Source: Bacteroidales bacterium (GTDB lineage: Bacteria; Bacteroidota; Bacteroidia; Bacteroidales; Bacteroidaceae). Taken from it: a DNA stretch of 25,849 bases. Numbering within the stretch: the stretch's first letter is position 1; each line of letters starts with the position of its first letter. A model generated the notes under the pieces. It did not search any database. It was given only the letters and a program-made list of their open reading frames with translations, and had not been told where the DNA came from. Positions 7,177 to 14,700 of the stretch are shown here, in pieces. Position numbers and translations under genes: made by a program. Location: the NCBI GenBank assembly GCA_004558865.1, contig SFCY01000013.1, positions 1 to 25,849 of the forward strand. The letters run 5' to 3'.

Positions 7177-8831
7177 AGGATGTCGGCTTCGAAGTCCTCG
7201 CCGCTCCGATAGTCCACCCATCCTCCGATGATGCTCTCCGTTCGGGAGTCGCAGGCGGTGGCCGTGAGGATTTGGCGCATCAGGTCCGCATCCTTCTCCG
7301 GCAGGATGTAGAAAGCCGTCTCGCCCCTGTAGAGGTTGCGAATGGCTATTTCTCCCGTCACGATGTTGGGCAGCGTGTAGACGAAGTGGGAGGGAGAGGG
7401 AAAGTAGCTTTCGGGTCTAATGGAGCGCAGATAGTCCAAGTCGGCGGCGACCGACGACGACCGGTTCATCAGCACCACGGCGCGGTCTTGGCAGTCCTTT
7501 CTTCGCCCCTCTCCCTCGGCTTGGAGCAGCAGCTCGGTAGCGAGGAAGCCCAATTTGCAGAGCGGGTCCATCTTGTGGAACTTGGGGTATTCGCCCACGC
7601 GGCGTTCATAGAGCTCGCGCAGCAGAGCGTCGCCCGTCGACGTTGTGGCGATTCGGTGGCCGTCTACGTTGGCCCCAGTGGGCGAGAGCGTCACCCGATG
7701 TGTCATGTGCCAACAGTCGCGCTGTGGCTGAGGCCCGGAATCCGTGGCTCCCTTGACGGCGAGGATGGCCGCATTGCAGCCGCCAAAGCCGGAGAGGGTC
7801 TTCACGAAACTCCGCTTGTTGGTGGGCAGGGCCTCTCGCGTCACCCGAATCTTGCCCGACACCCCCAACTCCTGGAAGCCGCGCGTGGCCGGAATCCATC
7901 CCTCGTCCAAGGCTGCCATGCAGAGTGCTGTCTCCACCACCCCCGACGCTCCCATGGTGTGGCCATAGTAGCCTTTCAGCCCAACCACGGGAATGGCGCT
8001 TAGGCCCGCCCGCTCCATCGCCACCGACTCCATCTGGTCGTTGAAGAGGGTGGCGGTGCCGTGGGCGTTGACAAAAGCCAGCGAGCCTGGGGAGGTAGCT
8101 TCGCCTACGGCGGCCAGCGCCAGGCGCAGTCCCTCGCCCTGGCGGTGGGGGGTGCTGATGTGGAAGGCGTCGTTGTTGGCCGCCCCGCAGGCTATGCCCC
8201 AGTTGGAGCCGGTATGCCTGTGGCGTGCGAAGACGATGGTGGCGGCCGCCTCGCCGAGGTTCATGCCCGCGCGCTCCATGTCGAAGGGGCGGCAGGGCTG
8301 CGCCGACATGGCCTTGAGCGACTGGAAGCCGGAGACGATGAACCGGCTCTGCACCTCTGCGCCGCACACCACCGCATAGTCGTAGAAGCCGCAGCGCAGG
8401 AGCCGCTCCGCCAAGATGATGGCCGACAGGCCCGAGACGCACGCGTTGCACACCACGATGGGCTCCGTGGTGAAGCCCAACCTCTTGGCGATTCTGCGCG
8501 CGCATGGCGCCAATCCATAGGTGTCGTCTGCGGCCGTCGCCGCTGTCAGGCGTTCCACGTCGCCCTTGGTGCTGCTCAGTATCAGCAGGGCGCGCGGCGA
8601 GGCCACGTCGATGCCGCTCTCGCGGATGGCCCGCGCGGCCGAGGTGGTGGCCAGAAGCTCAAAGTCCATCCTCTCCCCAGCAGGGAAGAGCGAGGCGGTG
8701 ACGGGCTCGGGCAACTGCCACAGTCTGGAGTGGCCCGCCAGGCGGCTCTCCCCGCTGGCCACGCCGCGCAGGTTGTCTCTTGTGGTGGCCCCGAGCGGCG
8801 ACAGGATGTTGTCGGCTATCTTGTATATCAT
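7158..8831 (-). CDS. Ketosynthase with a fused half-ketosynthase tail (second fusion)
   Basis: A 557-residue protein. Residues 1-360 are a beta-ketoacyl synthase with Cys131 (CNACVSGLSA), His257 (NAHGTAT) and His291 (GYYGHTMGASG), so the condensing triad is intact; the N-terminal region is shorter than in FabF. Residues about 370-557 form an extra domain. Its motif PNIVTGEIAIRNLYRGET resembles the PN-x-x-x-G-x-x-AI-x5-G segment that precedes the nucleophile elbow in ketosynthases, but no Cys elbow follows. It is thus organised like the gene at 5001-6758. The start at 8831 is chosen by domain fit and lies one base after the thioesterase gene. The final residues LLGVRY are encoded by the heptad array. 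Confidence 0.9.
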   Translation of the reverse strand: MIYKIADNILSPLGATTRDNLRGVASGESRLAGHSRLWQLPEPVTASLFPAGERMDFELLATTSAARAIRESGIDVASPRALLILSSTKGDVERLTAATAADDTYGLAPCARRIAKRLGFTTEPIVVCNACVSGLSAIILAERLLRCGFYDYAVVCGAEVQSRFIVSGFQSLKAMSAQPCRPFDMERAGMNLGEAAATIVFARHRHTGSNWGIACGAANNDAFHISTPHRQGEGLRLALAAVGEATSPGSLAFVNAHGTATLFNDQMESVAMERAGLSAIPVVGLKGYYGHTMGASGVVETALCMAALDEGWIPATRGFQELGVSGKIRVTREALPTNKRSFVKTLSGFGGCNAAILAVKGATDSGPQPQRDCWHMTHRVTLSPTGANVDGHRIATTSTGDALLRELYERRVGEYPKFHKMDPLCKLGFLATELLLQAEGEGRRKDCQDRAVVLMNRSSSVAADLDYLRSIRPESYFPSPSHFVYTLPNIVTGEIAIRNLYRGETAFYILPEKDADLMRQILTATACDSRTESIIGGWVDYRSGEDFEADILLGVRY

Positions 8832-8832
8832 C

Positions 8833-9255
8833 TTATGGTTCCGTCTGCATCCAGCGTTCTTTCCATTTGGCATAGAATCCGGGATTGTCCCACGACAGCT
8901 CACCGCCGACGGTGGTGAAGACCTGCACCGAGTGGGCCTCGACGCACAGCTCTCCGGCCTCGTCGCGAATCTCATAGTCGAACACCAACTTGGCCGACGG
9001 CTTGGGGCGGTAGACAATGTCTACGGTGGCCATCTGCCCGTGGCGCAGCGGCTTGTGGTATTTCAGGTTCAGCTCCACGATGGGCGCGAACCATCCGTTG
9101 CCGTAGATGGTCTGGTATTCCAGGCCATATTCCTTGCCGAAGGCCTCGCGCGCGTCCTCAAGATAGAGCGGGTAGTGGCCGTGCCACACCACTCCCATCG
9201 AGTCGACCTCGCTGAAACGGATTTCTATTTCTTTCCTTGTCCTGAGTTCTTTCAT
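8833..9255 (-). CDS. 4HBT-type hotdog acyl-CoA/ACP thioesterase
   Basis: A 140-residue hotdog protein of the 4-hydroxybenzoyl-CoA thioesterase / YbgC type. The signature VDSMGVVWHGHYPLYLEDAR at residues 17-36 contains the family Asp18 and the (H/Y)xxYxxYxExAR-like helix. Thioesterases of this kind are regular members of aryl-polyene clusters, where they probably release or edit chains on the ACP. It is preceded by a 49-bp spacer after the dehydratase gene and followed after a single base by the ketosynthase gene. Substrate preference (aryl, acyl or editing) cannot be read from sequence. Confidence 0.92.
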   Translation of the reverse strand: MKELRTRKEIEIRFSEVDSMGVVWHGHYPLYLEDAREAFGKEYGLEYQTIYGNGWFAPIVELNLKYHKPLRHGQMATVDIVYRPKPSAKLVFDYEIRDEAGELCVEAHSVQVFTTVGGELSWDNPGFYAKWKERWMQTEP

Positions 9256-9304
9256 TCTGCTTGCGTTAAGGGTTCGCCCCGCCCGTCGGCGGGCGTCGTT
9301 CGGC

Positions 9305-9787
9305 TCAACTGTTCTTTATTGCTATCTTGATGTCGCAGTGGGCTATCCGTATTCCTTGGGCGGAGATTTCGGCGTGGGCGAGAATCATCCCCATCACCTC
9401 CTCCACCACTTCCATTCGCGTCGTCACCGTTGTGCCCACAGTGGGGAGGGCGGCCACGCAGAAGTCGCGGATGGCTCCGATGACACCAATCTGGATGTTC
9501 TTCTCCAAGATGTATTTGTTGACGTAGCCGATGCGGGCGGCGCAGGTCTGGGCGATGTTCTCCATCAGTCCCGTTGCCGTCCATTGGCCGTCGTCCACGA
9601 AGATGTTGTCGGGCCTTACGCAGGTCTCTGTCTCGGTCGCCGTGGGGGTGAGCGCCGTCAGCGTGTCCACCATGACGAAGGGCTCCTGTTGGGGCAGCAG
9701 CTCGTGGATGTCTATCGAGCGCAGGAACTCGGCCGTGGGATGCTCGCACAGCGAGTGCGGGCTTTGTCGCTGTTGGCTATTTGCCAT
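9305..9787 (-). CDS. ApeP/COG4706-type hotdog 3-hydroxyacyl-ACP dehydratase
   Basis: A 160-residue hotdog protein. The segment ELLPQQEPFVMVDTL at about 29-43 is the conserved N-terminal strand-helix of FabA/FabZ-type dehydratases (LLPHR-P-F/M-L-D in relatives). The central helix reads GLMENIAQTCAARIG (73-87), with Glu76 at the family acid position. The HFPG loop of FabZ is absent, replaced by IFVDDGQW, as in the ApeP-like subfamily. This pairs with the HFPG-containing dehydratase at 3258-3638. The start at 9787 lies 11 bp inside the upstream ACP gene, implying coupled translation. It probably forms the double bonds of the polyene with its partner; which of the two is the main enzyme is unknown. 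Confidence 0.88.
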   Translation of the reverse strand: MANSQQRQSPHSLCEHPTAEFLRSIDIHELLPQQEPFVMVDTLTALTPTATETETCVRPDNIFVDDGQWTATGLMENIAQTCAARIGYVNKYILEKNIQIGVIGAIRDFCVAALPTVGTTVTTRMEVVEEVMGMILAHAEISAQGIRIAHCDIKIAIKNS

Positions 9788-10028
9788 CGCCCACCTTGCC
9801 TTCTATGTAGTCGCAGAAGTCTTTCAGCGTCACCACACCGCTCATTTCCTCGGGCTTGATCTTGAAGCCGAAGTTGTTCTCCACGATGACGACGATGTCC
9901 ACGAAGTCGAGGCTGTCGATGCCCAAGTCGTCCTTGAGCTTGGCGTCGTCGTGGATTTTGTCCTCGTCGATTTCCAGTTCGTCGATCATGAACGCTCTGA
10001 CTTTTTCTTCTATTTCTTGACGTGTCAT
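9777..10028 (-). CDS. Acyl carrier protein (second of two)
   Basis: An 83-residue, strongly acidic carrier protein with the standard motif DDLGIDSLDFVD; the phosphopantetheine Ser is about residue 39. It resembles fatty-acid AcpP more than the other ACP (6768-7034) does. The start at 10028 follows a 48-bp spacer after the methyltransferase gene, and its end overlaps the dehydratase gene by 11 bp. It is likely the main carrier of the growing chain. Confidence 0.95.
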   Translation of the reverse strand: MTRQEIEEKVRAFMIDELEIDEDKIHDDAKLKDDLGIDSLDFVDIVVIVENNFGFKIKPEEMSGVVTLKDFCDYIEGKVGDGK

Positions 10029-10076
10029 ATTGTTGATGGTTTTTGTTGTTGCTGATTTATTGGGGAGTGATGGGGG

Positions 10077-11228
10077 CTATGGGGTTGATGGGGTTGATGG
10101 GGTTGATGGGGTTGATGGGGAAGAGGGGCTTGCCTTCTTGCAAACCAAGATGGAATGGCCCTGCCCCAAGTGGTCGTAGACCTGCTCCACTTCCAGCCGG
10201 GCCTCATGGATGCATTCCACCATGTCCTCCGAACTGTACATCTTGGAGTTGCCGTTGGCGATGGCGGCAAAATAGAGCGAGGTCATCGTCAGGCAGAAGG
10301 CCGCCGGCTCAAAGCGCTGGCGGTCCCAAAGCGTCTCCATGATGCATATCCGCGTGTCGGCCCCCATCGCCTCCGACGCGCGGCGCAGGATGCCCACGAT
10401 TTGCGGCTTGCTGAAGCAGTCGAGAAACTGGCTCATCCAAATCACGTCGGGCGCGGGCTCCATCTTGGGGAAGCGCGCCCGCTCGTCGAGCAGGTCCAGG
10501 GCGAGGCCGCCGATTCGCTCCGCACCCCTCTTGCCGGCAATGTTGCGGCGCATCATCTCTATTTGTTGTGGCAGGTCGATTACGGTCACCTCCACCTCCG
10601 GGTCGAAGCCTACGCAGCGCAGCGCCCATTTCCCAGTGTTGCCGCCAACGTCGTAGAGCCGTCGCGTGTGAAGCTGGCCGAAGACGATGTCGAGGGCTGC
10701 GGGAAAGGCAGAGTCGCTGTAGAAATGGTCGAAGCCGAACCAGCTCTGCCTCACCTGCTCGGGCAGCTGCGACAGGGCCTCATACACTGTGGGCCAGTCG
10801 CCAAAGTGGCGCAGTCCCTCGGGCCGGCCGCTCTTGAGCGACTCGCCCAAGCGGAACCAGCCTTCGTAGTTGACATCCTGGTTGAAGTCGATGTTGACCC
10901 GCACGGCGGGGTCGTTGATGAGGAACCATCCTGTCTTCGAGATGGTGAAGCGTTCGGTTTGCGGGTCGACGAGGATGATGCCAATGGACAGCGAGGCCTC
11001 GGTGAGGCAGCGCACGGCATAGTCCGACAGCTGGGTGCGCTGGCAGATCTGCTGGCGCGTCAGCCCTTCGGCGGAGTCGCGCAGCAGGTCCAGGACACCC
11101 CACTTCAGCATCAGCCTTGCCGTCTGGAACACCGCGGGCCCCCAGGCGATGAACTCGGCGAGCCGCTGCGCCTCGCGGGCCGACAGCTGCTCCTCGGTGT
11201 AGGTGTGTAGCGATTGCGATAACTGCAT
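10077..11228 (-). CDS. SAM-dependent O-methyltransferase with N-terminal winged helix
   Basis: A 383-residue protein in the small-molecule O-methyltransferase layout: a winged-helix dimerisation domain (about 25-105, including the LTRQQICQRTQLSDYAVRCL segment) followed by a Rossmann methyltransferase domain with DVGGNTG at 193-199 and VIDLP at 216-220. Related enzymes methylate hydroxyaryl groups; aryl-polyene and flexirubin head groups carry such methyls, so O-methylation of the aryl group is the natural reading. The last residues, about 367-383, are a run of S-T-P triplets encoded by a 9-bp tandem repeat and are probably disordered. It lies 25 bp after the first ketosynthase gene. C-methylation or methylation of a protein-bound intermediate cannot be excluded. 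Confidence 0.88.
   Translation of the reverse strand: MQLSQSLHTYTEEQLSAREAQRLAEFIAWGPAVFQTARLMLKWGVLDLLRDSAEGLTRQQICQRTQLSDYAVRCLTEASLSIGIILVDPQTERFTISKTGWFLINDPAVRVNIDFNQDVNYEGWFRLGESLKSGRPEGLRHFGDWPTVYEALSQLPEQVRQSWFGFDHFYSDSAFPAALDIVFGQLHTRRLYDVGGNTGKWALRCVGFDPEVEVTVIDLPQQIEMMRRNIAGKRGAERIGGLALDLLDERARFPKMEPAPDVIWMSQFLDCFSKPQIVGILRRASEAMGADTRICIMETLWDRQRFEPAAFCLTMTSLYFAAIANGNSKMYSSEDMVECIHEARLEVEQVYDHLGQGHSILVCKKASPSSPSTPSTPSTPSTP
10081..10116 (-). repeat. Four perfect 9-bp units in the methyltransferase C-terminus
   Basis: The plus-strand unit GGGGTTGAT repeats four times without change and then ends in GGGG. In the coding frame each unit gives Ser-Thr-Pro. Because the period is divisible by three, changes in copy number would alter tail length without a frameshift. 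Confidence 0.95.
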
Positions 11229-11253
11229 GTTGTCTGTTCGGGGGGATGGGACC

Positions 11254-12474
11254 CTACTTCTTGATGACGAGGGCTGAGTTGGTGCCTCCGAATCCGAACG
11301 AGTTGCTCAGCACCGTGCCCACCTCGGTGTCGACCCTCTTGGCGGCGAGGTTGAGGCCCTCGGCACACTCGTCGGGATTCTCCAAGTTGATGTTCGGGGC
11401 CACGAAGTTGTTCTGCATCATCAGCACGGAATACACCGCCTCGCTGGCGCCGGCCATCCAGCACTCGTGGCCGGTCATCGACTTGGTGCTGCTGATGAGG
11501 GCGTGGCGGCCGCGGAACATCCTGTCCAAGGCCTTGGCCTCATACATGTCGCCCTGCGGCGTGGAAGTGGCGTGGGCGTTGATGTAGTCCACGTCGTCTG
11601 CCTGCAGGCCGGCGCTCTCCAGCGCCCGTGTCATGGCCACCACGCAGCCGTCGTCGCTGGGCTGCGATATTCCCCCGCCATTGCTTGAAAATCCGTAGCC
11701 CACCACTTCGGCCAGTATCGTGGCTCCCCGCCGGCGCGCGTGCTCATACTCCTCCAGCACCAAGGCCGCCGCGCCGCCGCTGGGCACCAGTCCGTCGCGG
11801 TCGCGGTCGAAGGGCCGGCTTGCCCTCTGCGGGTCGTCCATCCTGATGGAGAACGCGCCGAGGGCGTCGAAGGAGGCCATGGAGTAGTGGTTGGTCTCCT
11901 GCGCGCCACCGCACAGCACCATGTCCTGCAGGCCGTCCTTGATGAAGAGGTAGCCCAGTCCGATGCTGTGGCTGCCGCTGGCGCAGGCCGCGCTCACCGT
12001 GAAGTTGATGCCGCGCAGGTGGAAGATGGTGCTGAGGTTCATGTTGACCGTCGAGTTCATGGCCTGGAACACGTAGCCATAGCCCAGCATGGCCGAGTCG
12101 TGCTTCTCGTCCATCACCTTTGCGGCCTCGATCACCGGCTTTGCCGAAGAGTCGTTGCCGAAGAGGCATCCCACCTCGTGGGCCTGCAGGTAGTTGTCGT
12201 CGATGCCGGCTTGGGCGAGGGCGTCGCGGCTGGCCATATAGGCATAGCGGGCCTCTTCCGACATGCCGGCGCGCGTGTGGCGGTCGAGCATCTTCTTGGT
12301 GATTTCCGGCTCCGGCACGATGCCCGTCAGTCCGGAGCGGTAGCCGTATTCGAGCCGCTCCTTCTGCAGGCCGATGCCCGACTTGCCGTTGTAGAGGGCG
12401 TCCCTGACGGTGTCCAAGTCTGTCCCGAGACACGACCAGATGCCCATTCCGGTGATTGCTACTCTTCTTGACAT
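11254..12474 (-). CDS. FabB/FabF-type beta-ketoacyl-ACP synthase, first gene of the pigment operon
   Basis: A 406-residue stand-alone ketosynthase with normal length and a full triad: Cys164 in SAACASGSHS, His301 in NAHATSTPQGD, His336 in TGHECWMAGASE, then NSFGFGGTNSALV at the end. The His301/His336 contexts are closer to FabB-like enzymes than to FabF. The start at 12474 gives the family N-terminus MSRRVAITGMG; the longer frame upstream adds 41 unrelated residues and would cross the promoter leader. It is the first gene after the 600-bp spacer and the predicted promoter at 12567-12597. Unlike the other two ketosynthases it has no extra tail, so it may do initiation or early elongation; this is inference. 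Confidence 0.95.
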   Translation of the reverse strand: MSRRVAITGMGIWSCLGTDLDTVRDALYNGKSGIGLQKERLEYGYRSGLTGIVPEPEITKKMLDRHTRAGMSEEARYAYMASRDALAQAGIDDNYLQAHEVGCLFGNDSSAKPVIEAAKVMDEKHDSAMLGYGYVFQAMNSTVNMNLSTIFHLRGINFTVSAACASGSHSIGLGYLFIKDGLQDMVLCGGAQETNHYSMASFDALGAFSIRMDDPQRASRPFDRDRDGLVPSGGAAALVLEEYEHARRRGATILAEVVGYGFSSNGGGISQPSDDGCVVAMTRALESAGLQADDVDYINAHATSTPQGDMYEAKALDRMFRGRHALISSTKSMTGHECWMAGASEAVYSVLMMQNNFVAPNINLENPDECAEGLNLAAKRVDTEVGTVLSNSFGFGGTNSALVIKK

Positions 12475-12566
12475 ATATTGATGTTGATTGTCCATTATGT
12501 GGTTAGCGGCCCGCCCCCGCCTGCCGTCTTGTTGGAGTGCGGAGGAATGGCGGCCTGTAAACTTTG

Positions 12567-12597
12567 CAAAGTTACTTATTTTTATCGACTGTGGCAA
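12567..12597 (-). promoter_or_regulatory. Predicted Bacteroidetes promoter of the pigment operon
   Basis: On the minus strand a -7 box TAACTTTG (plus 12567-12574) fits TAnnTTTG exactly. A -33 element, ATTG, has its TTG at plus 12595-12597, 20 bases upstream. The start site would be near 12560, leaving a leader of about 85 nt before the ketosynthase ATG at 12474. It is the only good promoter match I found ahead of the 13-gene operon. Confidence 0.65.
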
Positions 12598-12761
12598 TTT
12601 TCAACGTTAAAAAAGGTGGTTTTTGGCTTTTGTCCCATGTATGCCGCTTCCCGGCCGCGACAATGAGAGCCTCTCAGCCTATGCGTCCCCTTTGGTTGGT
12701 GGCGGGCTTCCATCAGGCAAACTACGCTCGAAGGACCGTCTGCCTTGGTTTCGTGGCAGCT

Positions 12762-12827
12762 GTGGCGAACTATCGTGCCAATTGCCACGAACTATCATGG
12801 CAGCCGCCACGGAATATCGTGCCAACT
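12762..12827. repeat. 22-bp tandem array, three degenerate copies
   Basis: Three units at 12762-12783, 12784-12805 and 12806-12827 share the pattern G(C/T)(C/G)(A/G)C-G-(A/G)A-(C/T)TATC(A/G)TG(C/G)CA. Fragments of further units flank them (GTGGCAG at about 12753-12759 and GCCATG at 12828-12833). It is not CRISPR: there are no unique spacers. Confidence 0.75.
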
Positions 12828-12926
12828 GCCATGCATGTTGTCCAAGGCTTGGAGAAGACAGCCTTGAGCCTTGCTCAAGATGCGGATAAGGTGCTGTAGG
12901 ACTTTCGCTGTGGGCGGTGCGGGAGG

Positions 12927-12956
12927 TCAGTTGTCCTCAGCTGCCCTCAGCTGACA
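12927..12956. repeat. 10-bp tandem array, three copies
   Basis: TCAGTTGTCC, TCAGCTGCCC and TCAGCTGACA follow one another directly. No function is visible. Confidence 0.6.
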
Positions 12957-13088
12957 CTCTCATCGCGATAGTCTGTTTTCAAGGTCATTGTATTTTTGTG
13001 CTTGATTCTTGCCAGGACAGCAGATTTCGGTTGTCGGAGAATGTCTGCAGGGTGGATGGGGTTCAGTAGCATTCATGTTCTCGGCTGC

Positions 13089-14699
13089 TTAGAACTCCGG
13101 CTCGTTGTCGAATGTCATCGTCTGGCCGTCCACAGGATGGCGAAACGAGAGGCGGGCGGCGTGGAGCATCAGTCGCTCTGCGGGGTGGCCATAGAGGTCG
13201 TCGCCTATGATGGGGCGCGCCAGCCCGAGGGCATGGGCGCAGTGGACGCGCAGCTGGTGAGTGCGGCCTGTCAGGGGGTGAAGCTCAATTCGGTTGTCGG
13301 ACAGCATGCGGTAGTCGGTGATGGCCTCATGCCCGTATGTGGGATCCACGAGCTGGCGTGGGCGGTCGGCCAAGTCGGGGCGCAGGGGCAGGGAGATGCG
13401 CCCCTCGCCGGGAGTGGCAATTCCTTGGGGGGCAGATTCCAGCAGGGCAATGTAGGTCTTGCTGATCTCGTGGGCGGCAAACTGGCGTTGCAGGTCGTGA
13501 TAGGCGGCGAAGGTCTTGGCCGTGACCATCAGTCCGCTGGTCTGCATGTCGAGCCGGTGGACGATGATGGGCGAGTCGCTCTCAGGCCACTGCTGGCGCA
13601 GTCGGCTGTAGACGCTCTCCCGCTGGCTCTTACCCGGCACACTGAGCATGCCCGCAGGCTTGCAGACCACGCAGAGAGAGTCGTCCTCGTAGAGGATGGG
13701 CAGGGGCTGGCTCACGGGCATCAGCAGCTGGTTGGCGTCCACGTCCATGCCCTGTAGCATGTAGGCCAAGAGCGGCTTGCACTTGGCGTTGCAGGCGGGG
13801 TAGTAGCTGCCGTGGTGGCGCACCTCGCCGCGCGGACTCTCGCCCCACCACATCATGGCCATGCAGAGAGGGCGCAGACCGTGGCTGTAGGCATACTGGA
13901 GGAGCTTGGGCTCGCAGCACTCGCCGCTCCCCGACGGAGGCACCATGCCGTAGACCTGCATGAGCGAGCGGCTCTGGCCCATGGCGTTGGCCACCATGAA
14001 ATGGGAGAACAGCCACCGTTGCAGGCTGTCACTCCGCTGCTTGCGCTCCTCGGCCATCGCCCGCAAGCCGTCGGACAGTCGCAGTCGCTCGGCCTGCGTC
14101 TCCTTCTCCATGAGCCGGAGCCGCTGACGCTTGCGCCGCAGCTCGGCTTTCTGAAACTGGCTCTCGCGGATGCGCTCCGCCTCGAAGCCCACGCCGGCGC
14201 GCCGTTGCTCCGCGCGCCGCTGCTTGCTCTCCGCCATCAGGGCGAGGAAGCGGTCGATGTCGGCCTCGATGTCGGTGCGCTCGGCTGCCTCCTCCTGGTT
14301 GAGCCGTACGAGCTGGTCGCCGATGCGCTGCCGCTCCGTCTCAATGTCGCGCCCCAAGGCCTCAATCGCGGCCTCCTGCCCGAGGAAGTACCCGTCGGGC
14401 TTGAGATAGTCGAATATCATCGGCACGAAGCCCGGCCAGTCGCCACGTCCGTCCAACTGTCCGCTGTAGGCGGCGAGATAGCCCAACTGGCAGCTTCCGT
14501 CGGCCACCACCATCACGCCTATCATCTTTCCCTTGTCGGCCTCCCGCCTGAACGCGTCGTTGCTGCCTATCCACGCCGCCACCTCGGCCATCGCCTCCCG
14601 GCAGAGCGGGTGGGGACGGTAGTAGAATGGATTGTTCATCCGCGGCGGCGGAGCCACGGTCGGGGGCAGGGGATGGAATGTCTGTGAGGTGGAAAACAT
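13089..14699 (-). CDS. RluA/RluD-family RNA pseudouridine synthase with long coiled-coil N-terminus
   Basis: A 536-residue protein, much longer than RluA (about 220). The catalytic domain is C-terminal (about 333-536): the motif HRLDMQTSG puts the catalytic Asp at 384, and the LTGRTHQLRVH segment further on is diagnostic of the RluA family. Residues 105-230 are rich in Glu, Arg and Gln with heptad-like spacing, so probably coiled coil. This elongated form is common in Bacteroidetes. The start at ATG 14699 is preferred over an in-frame TTG at 14708; with ATG the gene follows the MgtC-family stop after one base. It isomerises uridines in rRNA or tRNA; which site is not visible. Confidence 0.9.
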   Translation of the reverse strand: MFSTSQTFHPLPPTVAPPPRMNNPFYYRPHPLCREAMAEVAAWIGSNDAFRREADKGKMIGVMVVADGSCQLGYLAAYSGQLDGRGDWPGFVPMIFDYLKPDGYFLGQEAAIEALGRDIETERQRIGDQLVRLNQEEAAERTDIEADIDRFLALMAESKQRRAEQRRAGVGFEAERIRESQFQKAELRRKRQRLRLMEKETQAERLRLSDGLRAMAEERKQRSDSLQRWLFSHFMVANAMGQSRSLMQVYGMVPPSGSGECCEPKLLQYAYSHGLRPLCMAMMWWGESPRGEVRHHGSYYPACNAKCKPLLAYMLQGMDVDANQLLMPVSQPLPILYEDDSLCVVCKPAGMLSVPGKSQRESVYSRLRQQWPESDSPIIVHRLDMQTSGLMVTAKTFAAYHDLQRQFAAHEISKTYIALLESAPQGIATPGEGRISLPLRPDLADRPRQLVDPTYGHEAITDYRMLSDNRIELHPLTGRTHQLRVHCAHALGLARPIIGDDLYGHPAERLMLHAARLSFRHPVDGQTMTFDNEPEF

Positions 14700-14700
14700 G

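Larger units (their letters stand above)
12475..13088. other. 614-bp intergenic region before the pigment operon
   Basis: It separates the pseudouridine synthase gene from the pigment operon. It holds the predicted promoter (12567-12597), a 22-bp-period array (12762-12827) and a 10-bp-period array (12927-12956). I see no convincing gene on either strand and no clear intrinsic terminator for the upstream operon. Confidence 0.7.

Noticed and set aside
10077..11228. DNA methyltransferase of a restriction system
   Set aside because: The winged-helix plus DVGGNTG layout is that of small-molecule O-methyltransferases; no DPPY/NPPY or PC motif is present.
11254..12474. Housekeeping fatty-acid fabF
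   Set aside because: It is a full-length FabB/FabF-type enzyme, but it shares an operon with two further ketosynthases and pigment-type genes and lacks fabD/fabG/fabH neighbours, so a dedicated pathway enzyme is more likely.
12762..12827. CRISPR-like array
   Set aside because: The 22-bp units abut directly with no unique spacers, and no cas gene is in the window.
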